DNA of 64,000 nt from Lyngbya confervoides BDU141951 (GTDB lineage: Bacteria > Cyanobacteriota > Cyanobacteriia > Thermosynechococcales > Thermosynechococcaceae), in assembly GCF_000817775.3 (NCBI RefSeq), contig NZ_JTHE03000079.1, positions 128,528 to 192,527 on the forward strand, written 5' to 3'. Positions 51,101 through 59,762 of the stretch are shown piece after piece. The first letter of the stretch is position 1. Each line of letters begins with the position of its first letter. The notes beneath the pieces were generated by a model, which made no database searches, was not told where the DNA came from, and was given only the letters and a program-made list of their open reading frames with translations. A program made the translations under genes and the position numbers.

Positions 51101-52456
51101 CTAGGCTCGTTTGATCTTGAGGCTGTTGAGATAGGCCTGGGGATTTTCTGGATCAAATTTGATGCCATCAAAGAAGGTTTCAATGCCACGAGAGGTGGAA
51201 GTCGGAATGTCTGCGGCCGGGAAACCGGCTTCCTTTGCCGCCTCTACCCACAAATCCTGACGGTTTACCCGATCAATCATCTGCTTGATTTGGTCAAAAT
51301 CCTTGATCTGTCCCTGGTGGAATCCCCAGCGAAGACTTTCGGTTAAAAACCAAAGATCGTGGCTTTGATAGGGATAGGAAATACTATTCCCGTCTGGATC
51401 TTTCCAGTAGAGGGGGCCAGCGTTAAAGTCATCAATGGCAGGCTTTCCATCTCCCATTTCATATTTGCCAGCGTAGGGAGGTTCAAGGATGGGAGCCGGA
51501 ATGTTGAAGTAACTTCGACCTGCCACAATTTGAATCAGCTCAGCTCGATTTTCCGGCTTGTCGCACCATTGCTGAGCTTCCATCAGGGCTTTCAGCACGG
51601 CTTTGGTGGCCTTAGGGTTTTTATCCACCCAATCCGCTCGAATGGCCAGATATTCTTCAGGATGATACTTCCAGATTTGGGCGGTGAGCGCCGCCATGGA
51701 TCCGATTTTATCGGCAACGATGCGATAGGGCCAGGGATCACCGGTACTGAAGGCATCCATTGTGCCATTGCGCATGCCCTGAACCGTCTCAGCCGGAGGA
51801 ACAGCTAGCAGGTCAATATCTTGATCGGGGTCCACGCCTCCGGCAGAAAACCAATATCGAATCCAGAAATCTTGGTTGACGTTCGGGAAGGTATGCGCGG
51901 CCTTGAATTTGCGACCATTGGTCGATTGGAAGTTCTTGATATAATCAGCGGCCTTGGAAATATCGAGTCCTAAGCCCTTGCCTTCATGAATCCCGGCGAT
52001 CGCAATTCCATTGCCCTGAGTTTCAAGCTGGGCCAGAACATACATTGGGACTTTCTTGCCATTGGTAATAATGCCCTCACTGATCAAATGGGGCATGGGC
52101 ATTTGCCATTGACCTCCATCAATTCCACCGCCGCCAGAGCCAATGGTGACATTATCACGAGCAGAGGCCCAGTTCGCCTGCTTGGAAATTTCAACCTCCG
52201 TCATGCCGTAGCGGGCAAAAAATCCTTTCTCCTTGGCGATAATCAAGGCCGCCGATTCCACAATGGGGATATAACCCAGTTTGACAGTCGTCGTTTCGGG
52301 GGCCTCCCCACCCCCAACATTCACGGCCGGGGTCACCTGGCTCGATGAACTCTCCGGAGCGGGGGGATTGCCCAGACAGCCCTTCAAAAAAATAGTGCTA
52401 GCCGCAGCAGTGCCAGCGGTGAATAAAAATTTGCGACGAGACCAGTTAGGCTCCAT
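51101..52456 (-). CDS. cmpA: CmpA, bicarbonate-binding lipoprotein of the ABC transporter
   Basis: The 451-residue protein starts [20 protein letters not shown] with a twin-arginine motif and a lipobox LKGC, so it is exported and lipid-anchored. The binding domain is of the NrtA/CmpA type. Several stretches match CmpA rather than the nitrate protein Nrt[39 protein letters not shown], and [15 protein letters not shown] (NrtA has a VGEPWPLQ-type sequence). It would capture bicarbonate under carbon limitation. No nitrate-reduction genes are near. It diverges from flv4, sharing a 570-bp control region. Confidence 0.93.
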   Translation of the reverse strand: MEPNWSRRKFLFTAGTAAASTIFLKGCLGNPPAPESSSSQVTPAVNVGGGEAPETTTVKLGYIPIVESAALIIAKEKGFFARYGMTEVEISKQANWASARDNVTIGSGGGGIDGGQWQMPMPHLISEGIITNGKKVPMYVLAQLETQGNGIAIAGIHEGKGLGLDISKAADYIKNFQSTNGRKFKAAHTFPNVNQDFWIRYWFSAGGVDPDQDIDLLAVPPAETVQGMRNGTMDAFSTGDPWPYRIVADKIGSMAALTAQIWKYHPEEYLAIRADWVDKNPKATKAVLKALMEAQQWCDKPENRAELIQIVAGRSYFNIPAPILEPPYAGKYEMGDGKPAIDDFNAGPLYWKDPDGNSISYPYQSHDLWFLTESLRWGFHQGQIKDFDQIKQMIDRVNRQDLWVEAAKEAGFPAADIPTSTSRGIETFFDGIKFDPENPQAYLNSLKIKRA

Positions 52457-53026
52457 AGTGTTGCACTTTCCTTTAAGCAGAATGGTTGTTAGGTCATCAC
52501 CGGCAGGGAATCGGAAGGATCTATCCCACAGCCTGGGTAAAATCAAAAGCTCAACCCGACACGACTCATAGAAATAACAAATCCTTTAAGTCTTGAGTTT
52601 GATTGCTTCTTGAAGTTTATTCTTGGTCCCGAACTTGTGAGGATCCCTTACCTGTCCGCCACAAGCCCAAAGCTTCGTTGAAAACCTAACGATTATGACA
52701 ATACACGAAATGCAAAATAGATAAAATATAATGTTTTTTAGATTGAAGATAGATATAAGTCTATTATAAGTAGAGATTATTATTTAGATGATATTTTCGG
52801 GTTAAACAGGTCGCCACCCTAGAACTGAAATTCTTTTCTGGCAAGTATCTCAGCGATCTACACCGACCTAACATAAGCCAGAAGGATAACTGATTAGATT
52901 AATTATTTTTTTTACTTATAACCTGAATAAAAGATTGACATTTTACGATTTATGATATCCAAGGCAATATAAAAGCGTTGATTGGATTCCTCCATTGCTC
53001 AGTTCAATTCTTAAGGAGCAAACCCT
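52457..53026. promoter_or_regulatory. Divergent control region of cmpABCD and the flv4 operon
   Basis: This 570-bp region has no gene and is strongly AT-rich from 52690 to 53000. It holds the shared inverted repeat 52749-52764, a TATAAGT-N4-TATAAGT direct repeat overlapping it, a TTGACA at 52935-52940 and a TATGAT at 52951-52956. The flv4 ATG has AAGGAG 8 bases upstream. Two divergent, co-regulated operons could be controlled by one operator. Confidence 0.6.
52749..52764. promoter_or_regulatory. Candidate low-CO2 operator, copy 2 (ATAGA-N6-TCTAT)
   Basis: ATAGA (52749-52753) and TCTAT (52760-52764) enclose TATAAG. This sequence differs at one of 16 positions from copy 1 at 46458-46473. It lies 293 bp from the cmpA ATG and 263 bp from the flv4 ATG, near the middle of the divergent region. 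The protein that binds is unknown; a LysR-type regulator (CmpR or NdhR/CcmR) is the natural candidate. Confidence 0.55.
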
Positions 53027-54757
53027 ATGGCAACGTTGACATCCACTATTGCCCCCCAGGTAAACCCAGGTCGTTGCACCATTCAAGTACAGTCTATTGC
53101 GTCCGATATTACTGCTTTCCGCTGTCTGGACTGGGATCGCGATCGCTTTGATATTGAATTTGGTCTAGATCATGGAACCACTTACAATTCCTTTTTGATT
53201 GAGGGTGAAAAGCGAGCCCTGGTGGATACCAGTCATCGTAAGTTTGAGTCAATCTATCTCGATGCGATCGCGCAACACTTGGACTTGTCCAAGCTTGACT
53301 ACCTGATTATTAGTCATACAGAACCGGATCACAGCGGCTTGGTGAAAGAGATTTTGGCCCAAGCTCCCCAGGTGACGGTGGTGGGGGCAAAGATTGCCAT
53401 TCAGTTTCTGGAGAACATGGTGCACCAGCCCTTTCAATCCCAAATCGTGAAGCAGGGCGATCGCCTCGACCTCGGTCACGGCCATGAATTGACCTTCATT
53501 TCCGCCCCAAACCTTCACTGGCCAGACACCATTTTGACCTATGACTTACAGGCGCAGGTTCTCTTCACCTGCGATGTGTTTGGCATGCACTATTGCAATG
53601 ATGTGATCTACGACGACGAAGCGGATTTGCTTGAACCCCATTCCCAGTATTACTACGATTGTTTAATGCGGCCCAATGCGCGATCGGTGTTAAGCGCCTT
53701 GAAGCGCATGGAGGGATTGGTGATTCAAACCATTGCCACAGGTCATGGCCCCCTCTTGCGCCATCATATTCCCCACTGGTTGCAGCTGTATAAACAGTGG
53801 AGCGAGGCGCAGGTGCAGGTCAGCCAGCTCGCGGTCCTGCTCTATGAGTCTGGCTATGGCTATGGTGAGCCCCTAACTCAGAGCATTGCCCAGGGCATTC
53901 TGAAAACTGGGGTGGAGGTCGAATGTATTGATCTAGAATATACGGATGCCCACGACCTGCGAGAACTGGTCCAAATGGCAATGGGAATCGTGATCGCGAT
54001 GCCCGCTCAATCTAATCCCAGCAATACCGCTGCCCTGAGTACCATTCTCACCAGCGTCCATTCGAAGCAAGCCCTTGGCTTGGTGGAATCCGGGGGCGGA
54101 GAAGATGAACCTATTTATCCCCTGCGCAATGCCTTGCAAGGTCTTGGCGTTGTCGAAGCCTTTGCGCCTATTCTGGTAAAAGATCAGCCCGATCAAGCTC
54201 TGTTGCAGTTGTGCGAAGAGGCCGGTACTGACCTAGGACAATGGCTGACCCGCGATCGCACCATTCAGCAAATCAAGGCCATTGATACAGACTTAGAAAA
54301 AGCGCTCGGACGCTTGAGTGGAGGGCTCTATATTCTCACCGCCCAAAAAGAGGGAACCTCCAGCGCAATGCTGGCCTCTTGGGTGACCCAAGCCAGTCTT
54401 GAGCCTTTGGGCGTTGCCATTGCCGTGGCCAAGGACCGGGCCATTGAATCCCTGCTGCAGGTGGGCGATCGCTTTGTCCTCAATATTTTAGAAGAGGACA
54501 ACGTGCAGCCGCTGATGCGTCATTTTCTGAAGCGGTTTCCCCCCGGTGCCGACCGCTTTGCCGGCCTTAAGGTTTATCCCGCCCAAAATGGTGCCGCCAT
54601 CTTAGCTGACGCCTTAGCCTACCTCGAATGTCACATTACCCACCGAATGGAATGCCACGACCACTGGCTCGTCTACAGCACCGTGGAACTCGGTCGAGTT
54701 TCTAAACTCGAAGCCCTCACCGCGGTCCATCGTCGAAAAGTAGGGAGTCACTATTAA
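53027..54757 (+). CDS. flv4: Flv4, flavodiiron protein (canonical diiron site)
   Basis: The 576-residue class C flavodiiron protein has three parts: a metallo-beta-lactamase-like diiron domain (about 30-260), a flavodoxin domain (about 270-400) and a C-terminal flavin-reductase-like domain (about 415-575). The iron ligands are complete: H-x-E-x-D-H in ISHTEPDHSG (97-102), His in PNLHWPDT, Asp in FTCDVFGMHY and His in ATGHGPLLRHH. In cyanobacteria Flv4 with Flv2 forms a heterodimer that protects photosystem II under low CO2 and high light. AAGGAG precedes the ATG. It is the first gene of flv4-sll0218-flv2. Confidence 0.93.
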   Translation: MATLTSTIAPQVNPGRCTIQVQSIASDITAFRCLDWDRDRFDIEFGLDHGTTYNSFLIEGEKRALVDTSHRKFESIYLDAIAQHLDLSKLDYLIISHTEPDHSGLVKEILAQAPQVTVVGAKIAIQFLENMVHQPFQSQIVKQGDRLDLGHGHELTFISAPNLHWPDTILTYDLQAQVLFTCDVFGMHYCNDVIYDDEADLLEPHSQYYYDCLMRPNARSVLSALKRMEGLVIQTIATGHGPLLRHHIPHWLQLYKQWSEAQVQVSQLAVLLYESGYGYGEPLTQSIAQGILKTGVEVECIDLEYTDAHDLRELVQMAMGIVIAMPAQSNPSNTAALSTILTSVHSKQALGLVESGGGEDEPIYPLRNALQGLGVVEAFAPILVKDQPDQALLQLCEEAGTDLGQWLTRDRTIQQIKAIDTDLEKALGRLSGGLYILTAQKEGTSSAMLASWVTQASLEPLGVAIAVAKDRAIESLLQVGDRFVLNILEEDNVQPLMRHFLKRFPPGADRFAGLKVYPAQNGAAILADALAYLECHITHRMECHDHWLVYSTVELGRVSKLEALTAVHRRKVGSHY

Positions 54758-54793
54758 GTTCCCTGACCACACTACCCTCTGGAGATCAATCCC

Positions 54794-55321
54794 ATGAATC
54801 ACCTTGAAGCTTCCCGTCCCAACGTCCTGGGTTGGATGAGTCGCACACATCTCGTGAATTCCCTCGAACTGATTCAGGATTTGATCGTGATCTGTCTGTG
54901 CATTGGTTTATTTAGCTTTATGGTTTTGCAGCTCAAGGCAATGTTTATGTCGCTGTTGCCTCCCCTAAAGCTGCAAGTTGTAACCGCTGATATCCTGTTT
55001 CTGCTCATTTTGGTGGAGCTGTTTCGGCTCCTGATTATTTATCTGCGAGAAAAGCGCGTGTCCATTGGCGTTACCGTGGAAGTCTCGATTGTCTCGGTCT
55101 TGCGGGAGGTCATGGTCCATGGGGTTCTCGAAATGCCCTGGGTACAGGTCTTAGCCACCTGCGTCTTCCTCCTCTCACTGGCTTTGATCTTGGTGGTACG
55201 AGTCTGGTTGCCCCCCACCTTCGAAGGGATTGATCCCGAGGAAAGTATCTCCCAACGTCGCTTAAGTGAATTGGCCTCTGAGCATCGGTCGCCCAAGGTC
55301 CCTCTCTCCTCTCGCATTTAA
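54794..55321 (+). CDS. Sll0218-like membrane protein of the flv4-flv2 operon
   Basis: The 175-residue protein has four membrane segments (about 30-52, 62-82, 98-115 and 118-140) and resembles the PsiE-like Sll0218 of Synechocystis. The first segment is QDLIVICLCIGLFSFMVLQLKAM. In the known operon, Sll0218 supports photosystem II assembly and stability and the flv4-flv2 effect. It begins 36 bp after flv4 and ends 28 bp before flv2, the same order as in Synechocystis. No enzymatic residue is evident. A short basic tail after residue 150 is probably cytosolic. Confidence 0.85.
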   Translation: MNHLEASRPNVLGWMSRTHLVNSLELIQDLIVICLCIGLFSFMVLQLKAMFMSLLPPLKLQVVTADILFLLILVELFRLLIIYLREKRVSIGVTVEVSIVSVLREVMVHGVLEMPWVQVLATCVFLLSLALILVVRVWLPPTFEGIDPEESISQRRLSELASEHRSPKVPLSSRI

Positions 55322-55349
55322 ACTGCCGTCTTTTACCCAGCCTCCCACC

Positions 55350-57116
55350 ATGCAAACCAATCTTGTCTGCTCAACCTTGACCACTCGCCCGCGCGATGTG
55401 CAAGTGGAAGAAATTGCCCCTCAAACCTGGGTGCTGCGATCGCGAACCTGGGAGCCCCTCAAATTTGAAGTGGAATATGCCCGACAGCAAGGAACAACCG
55501 CCAATGCCTACCTGATTCGATCGGATAAAACGGTCTTGATCGACCCTCCGGGGGCCTCCTTTACCGATTTATTCCTGGAGGCCCTGCGGCAAACCGTTGC
55601 CCCCCATGCCATCGACGCCATTATTGTGCAGCATGTGAATCCCAATCGGATTGCCACGCTGCATCAGTTGCTCCCCCTCACCCCCAAGGCACAGCTAATC
55701 TGCTCAAAACCAGCAGCCATCGCGATCCAGCAGGCGATGCCCGAATTTGGACAGCAGATTCAGGTGGTGCGCGGCGGAGATTCTCTGCCCCTCAGTCACG
55801 ATGGCCAAGGGTCAGGCGAAGGGCCGAGAGCCTTGCAATTTTCCTTTGTTCCCACTCCCCGGTGGGCGGATGCGCTCTGTAGCTTTGATACCCACACCAA
55901 GGTTCTATTTACGGATAAGCTGTTTGGGGCACATCTGTGTGGCGATGAGCTGTGGGATACTCAATGGAAACGGCTACAGCCTGACCGACAGCACTATTTT
56001 GATTGTCTCTTTGCCCCGCAGTCCAAGCAAACCGAGGCGGCTCTTGCCCGGATTGCGGACTACCCTGCCCGGATTTACGCCCCTGGCCATGGTCCGCTCA
56101 TTCGCTACAGCTTGAGCCGTCTCACCCCAGAATATTGGCAATGGTGTGCGCAGCAGCAACAAAAAAACCTGAGTGTTGCCTTGCTCTATGCCTCTGCCTA
56201 CGGGAATACCGCAACCATGGCCCAGGCCATCGCCCAGGGGTTAGTGCAATCGGGCGTTCAAGTGCAGTTGATTAATTGTGAAGCCATTGACCCCCTTGAA
56301 CTTCCTGCAATTCTGGAGGAGGCAGATGGAATCATTATGGGATCGCCAACCTTAGGTGGGCACGCACCGGTTCAAATTCAAACAGCCCTGGGCATCATTC
56401 TGGCCTCCTCTGCCAAACGGAAGCTAGTTGGGGTCTTTGGATCCTACGGCTGGAGCGGCGAAGCGGTGGATTTCCTTGCGGCCAAGCTTAAGGATGCCAG
56501 CTTTAAGTTTGGCTTTAAACCCCTACGGATTCGCTTTAGTCCAACGCGCGAGGATTTAGACACCTGTCGCCAAGTGGGGGACACCTTTGCCAAGGCCTTG
56601 CTCAAGAGTAAAAAGCCCCGCAGCGTGGTCCGTCCGCTTGTGACGGCTCAGGTGGATCGCACGGCCCAAGCCATGGGACGCGTGATTGGATCGCTGTGCG
56701 TGATCACCTACGCCACCCCAGAAGGCTATCGGAGTTTGATCACCTCTTGGGTTTCCCAGGCCTCCTTCTCTCCTCCGGGGATTATGCTGGCGATCGCCCA
56801 CCAGCAGGGCTTAGAGGATGTGGCGCAGCCCGGATCCGCCTTCGTGCTGAATCTATTGCAAGAGGGCAAAAACGTCCGACGTCACTTTGCTCGGGCGCGG
56901 GTGAGTGATCCTAGCCAATCCGAGATAGCCACGGCCTATACTGCGCAGGAGGGACTGGTGCTGCAAGAGGCCTTGGCTTATCTGGAATGTCGCACGGAGC
57001 AGCGCGTCCAATGTGGCGATCGCTGGCTGGTCTATGCCACGGTAGAATGCGGTAAAGTACTGGACCCCCTGGGTCAAACGGCCATTCATTACCGTGCCTC
57101 GGGACGGGAGGAGTAA
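55350..57116 (+). CDS. flv2: Flv2, flavodiiron protein (non-canonical metal site)
   Basis: The protein has 588 residues from the ATG at 55350; a frame upstream to 55266 overlaps the previous gene and is not needed. The domain order equals Flv4: lactamase-like, flavodoxin (about 280-430) and flavin reductase-like (about 440-585). The metal ligands are replaced: HVNPNR stands where HxExDH is expected, PRWADAL lacks the His and FTDKLFG has Lys instead of the Asp. Only the late His in PGHGPLIR is kept. This pattern is typical of Flv2 (and Flv1), which function as partners of a canonical flavodiiron protein. A DUF6671 gene starts 6 bp after its stop. Confidence 0.93.
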   Translation: MQTNLVCSTLTTRPRDVQVEEIAPQTWVLRSRTWEPLKFEVEYARQQGTTANAYLIRSDKTVLIDPPGASFTDLFLEALRQTVAPHAIDAIIVQHVNPNRIATLHQLLPLTPKAQLICSKPAAIAIQQAMPEFGQQIQVVRGGDSLPLSHDGQGSGEGPRALQFSFVPTPRWADALCSFDTHTKVLFTDKLFGAHLCGDELWDTQWKRLQPDRQHYFDCLFAPQSKQTEAALARIADYPARIYAPGHGPLIRYSLSRLTPEYWQWCAQQQQKNLSVALLYASAYGNTATMAQAIAQGLVQSGVQVQLINCEAIDPLELPAILEEADGIIMGSPTLGGHAPVQIQTALGIILASSAKRKLVGVFGSYGWSGEAVDFLAAKLKDASFKFGFKPLRIRFSPTREDLDTCRQVGDTFAKALLKSKKPRSVVRPLVTAQVDRTAQAMGRVIGSLCVITYATPEGYRSLITSWVSQASFSPPGIMLAIAHQQGLEDVAQPGSAFVLNLLQEGKNVRRHFARARVSDPSQSEIATAYTAQEGLVLQEALAYLECRTEQRVQCGDRWLVYATVECGKVLDPLGQTAIHYRASGREE

Positions 57117-57122
57117 GCAACA

Positions 57123-57983
57123 TTGGTGGGGCAACCGCTTTGGTTTCAAAATCGTCAGGCTGTCATTGCAACCATGCATCAAAAGGAGGCGGTGATCACT
57201 CCCCTGTTAACCGAGGCCTTAGGGTGCTCCACGGTGGTTCCCCCCAGGTTCAATACCGATACATTGGGCACCTTCACCCGTGAGATTGAGCGACAAGGGT
57301 CACAACTGGACGCCGCTCGCGCTAAGGCAAGGGCGGCCCTGGAGATCACGGGAGAAACCTTAGCGATCGCCAGCGAAGGCAGTTTTGGACCCCACCCGCA
57401 ATTGCCCTGGGTAGCGGCAAATTCAGAACTGGTGCTTTTGCTCGATCTGCACCATGGCTTTGAAGTCCATGCCACGCAGATCTCCCTGGACACGAATTAT
57501 GCCCAGAGGCAGGTTGCCACCTTGGATGAGGCGGTTGCCTTTGCGGATCAGGTGCTGTTTCCCAGCCATGGCCTAGTGTTGAGCAGCAGTGCCCACCCCG
57601 ACGCTGCCAGGGTAAAGGGAATTCAATCTTGGGATGTTTTGAAGCAAGTGTTTGCCAGAATGAAGGCCATGGCCCCCACGGGGCAGGTGCACATTGAAAC
57701 CGATATGCGGGCCATGCACAATCCCAGTCGCATGCAGGTGATTCACCAGGCCACTGAACAGTTGATTCAAAAACTCCAGCAAACCTGTCCGGTGTGCAAC
57801 ACACCGGGCTTTTCCGTGATTGAAATTATTGCTGGATTACCCTGTCAATGGTGCAGCACCCCAACCTCCCTACCCCTGCACGAAGTGTTGGGCTGTCAGA
57901 GGTGTGATCATCAAGTGACCCGAACTCCCCCCCAAGGGCCAGCCTTGGCCGATCCTGGATCTTGTCCGGTGTGTAATCCTTAA
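57123..57983 (+). CDS. DUF6671 family protein directly after flv2
   Basis: The 286-residue protein begins with a TTG (or the next codon GTG) after a GGAGGAG. It has the pattern of DUF6671: WFQNRQAVIATMHQKEAVITPLLTEALGC, ALEITGETLAIASEGSFGPHP, and VHIETDMRAMHNPSRMQVI at about 195-215. The C-terminus has a zinc-ribbon-like array of Cys pairs (CPVCNTPG, CQWC, CQRCDHQ, CPVC) at about 222-285. Function unknown; the Cys pairs suggest a metal-binding role. A six-base gap to flv2 makes co-transcription very likely. The known flv4-flv2 operon of Synechocystis does not include it, so this extension is of interest. Confidence 0.8.
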   Translation: MVGQPLWFQNRQAVIATMHQKEAVITPLLTEALGCSTVVPPRFNTDTLGTFTREIERQGSQLDAARAKARAALEITGETLAIASEGSFGPHPQLPWVAANSELVLLLDLHHGFEVHATQISLDTNYAQRQVATLDEAVAFADQVLFPSHGLVLSSSAHPDAARVKGIQSWDVLKQVFARMKAMAPTGQVHIETDMRAMHNPSRMQVIHQATEQLIQKLQQTCPVCNTPGFSVIEIIAGLPCQWCSTPTSLPLHEVLGCQRCDHQVTRTPPQGPALADPGSCPVCNP

Positions 57984-58035
57984 GGGCTCGGCCTCAACAG
58001 GGATCGCCCCAAACCCGTCGTGCGCCCATGCACCT

Positions 58036-59595
58036 CTAGGCTTCCTGGGGAGTTCCTTCGAAGGCAGACAGATCTAAGGCGCTAAACTGCTGGAAAAAAG
58101 GCCGCAGGCGCTGGCAAATCAGGTCGATTCCTCCCGCACAATTGGATTCTATGTTTAAGGGCAGCACCGGATCATGGAGAGAAAGCCGCAGTAAAAACCA
58201 CCCGGCTTCCTGCGGCGCAGCGCATCGAATCCGCACGCCTTCGTAGTTGTCAGGAACCACCTGCCAATCCGCTTGTGCGGCGCAGAACGCGGTCAGCCGT
58301 TCCATGACCTCATTGCCATAGGCCTGAAAATCTGCGGCCTGAATTTTCAGCCGCAGTTCCTGACTTTCCGCCGGTTCTTGCAGATCCTCAATCAAAGCGG
58401 TCAGCGACTGTCCGGTCAGCTGGCCTTGCGCGAGCTCAATGAGGAGCTTGCTGACTAAATAGGCGCCATCGTCGAGAAAATAATTTTCGCGCAGCGCCCC
58501 ATGGCCTGAGGTTTCGATGGCCAGCCAGCACTCTTGCCCCGCTTCATTCAGGCGCTGCGCCTCATTAATTACATTTTTATACCCCCGTTTATAGCGGTGA
58601 TGCCGACCCTGGAGCGTTTCTTCAATAAAGGAGGTGAGCCCTTCGGAGGTGATGGAATCAGTGACCACCGTAGATCCGGGATGTTCGCGCAAGACGATTG
58701 CCGCGATCAGGGCAATGAGGCGATTGCGGTTAATCTCTCGCCCCTGGGCATCCACGGCGGCGGCCCGGTCCACATCCGTATCAAAGATGATGCCAAAATC
58801 CGCCTGCTGCTCCGTCACCGCCGCGCACAGGGTCGCGATCGCCGCGGGGTCTTCCGGGTTAGGACTATGGTGGGGAAAGTGGCCATCGGGATCTAGGAAC
58901 TGGCTGCCCTCCGTCCGCGCGCCGAGGGGCTCTAAAACGTGGCGAACGAAAAATCCGCCCGATCCATTCCCGGCATCTACCACAATATGCAGTCCCTGGA
59001 GCGGCCGATCCCAATCCTGGGGGTGGCGCACCCCCTCTCGAATCAGTTGCACCAGTCCAGCGGCGTAGGTTTCCAGAAAGGGATCTGATCGCACCTGACC
59101 TGGAGTGGCAGCCTGGCTAAACTCTCCGGCTGCGGCGTAGGTTAATATAGCGCTGATGTCTGCCTTTCCAAGACCGCCCACTGCGGTGAAGAACTTGCAG
59201 CCGTTGCGGTTAAAGGGCAGGTGACTGGCGGTGAGCATGATTGCCCCGTCCACCTGGAGTCCTGAGGAAAGGGTACTCATAAACATGGCCGGGGTTGACG
59301 CCAGACCCACATCCACGACGTTACAGCCCATCTGCGTCATCCCCTGGGCGATCGCCTCTAGGAGTACAGGTCCCGAAAGTCGACTATCGCGGCCCAGGGC
59401 CAAGGTCATGGATCGAGGATCTTGGTGGGTTTGCTGGCTTAACCACTGTACAAAGGCCTGACCAATTCGCCGGACGATAGCGGGGGTGAGGGTGACCGGT
59501 TCCGCCACGATTCCCTCTAGGGCAACTCCGCGAATATCAGAGCCATTTTGCAACTGTTGCCAGTTGAAGTTTTGCAGCATTGCCCCTTGGCTCAT
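58036..59595 (-). CDS. Phosphomannomutase/phosphoglucomutase (alpha-D-phosphohexomutase)
   Basis: The protein of about 519 residues starts at the ATG at 59595, where AGGA lies 8 bases upstream. It has four phosphohexomutase domains. The active-site serine lies in LTASHLPFNRNGCKFF at about residue 124, the metal loop in IFDTDVDRAA near 250, and the sugar-specific loop in AIETSGHGALRENYF near 340. It converts mannose-1-P or glucose-1-P and the 6-phosphates, feeding glycogen or cell-surface sugars. Which isomer is preferred is not clear. It converges with the DUF6671 gene (52 bp between stops) and is read opposite to the flv operon. Confidence 0.9.
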   Translation of the reverse strand: MSQGAMLQNFNWQQLQNGSDIRGVALEGIVAEPVTLTPAIVRRIGQAFVQWLSQQTHQDPRSMTLALGRDSRLSGPVLLEAIAQGMTQMGCNVVDVGLASTPAMFMSTLSSGLQVDGAIMLTASHLPFNRNGCKFFTAVGGLGKADISAILTYAAAGEFSQAATPGQVRSDPFLETYAAGLVQLIREGVRHPQDWDRPLQGLHIVVDAGNGSGGFFVRHVLEPLGARTEGSQFLDPDGHFPHHSPNPEDPAAIATLCAAVTEQQADFGIIFDTDVDRAAAVDAQGREINRNRLIALIAAIVLREHPGSTVVTDSITSEGLTSFIEETLQGRHHRYKRGYKNVINEAQRLNEAGQECWLAIETSGHGALRENYFLDDGAYLVSKLLIELAQGQLTGQSLTALIEDLQEPAESQELRLKIQAADFQAYGNEVMERLTAFCAAQADWQVVPDNYEGVRIRCAAPQEAGWFLLRLSLHDPVLPLNIESNCAGGIDLICQRLRPFFQQFSALDLSAFEGTPQEA

Positions 59596-59762
59596 CAAAC
59601 GCATCCTGTGAATCTGGTTCCTTCATCATGCCTGCAACCTTGCCTGGACCCCCAGAACCTACAGATTTTTTCAATACTGTTTCTGCTGGAACTGGATACC
59701 CCTTGGCCTCAGGGGTTTTCTCCATGAGGCGTCAAAGCGAAACCAGCCCCTGCTATCCAGCC

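Noticed and set aside
51101-52456. NrtA nitrate-binding protein and a nitrate operon
   Set aside because: The binding protein matches CmpA in several stretches ([26 protein letters not shown]), and no nitrate or nitrite reductase gene is nearby.
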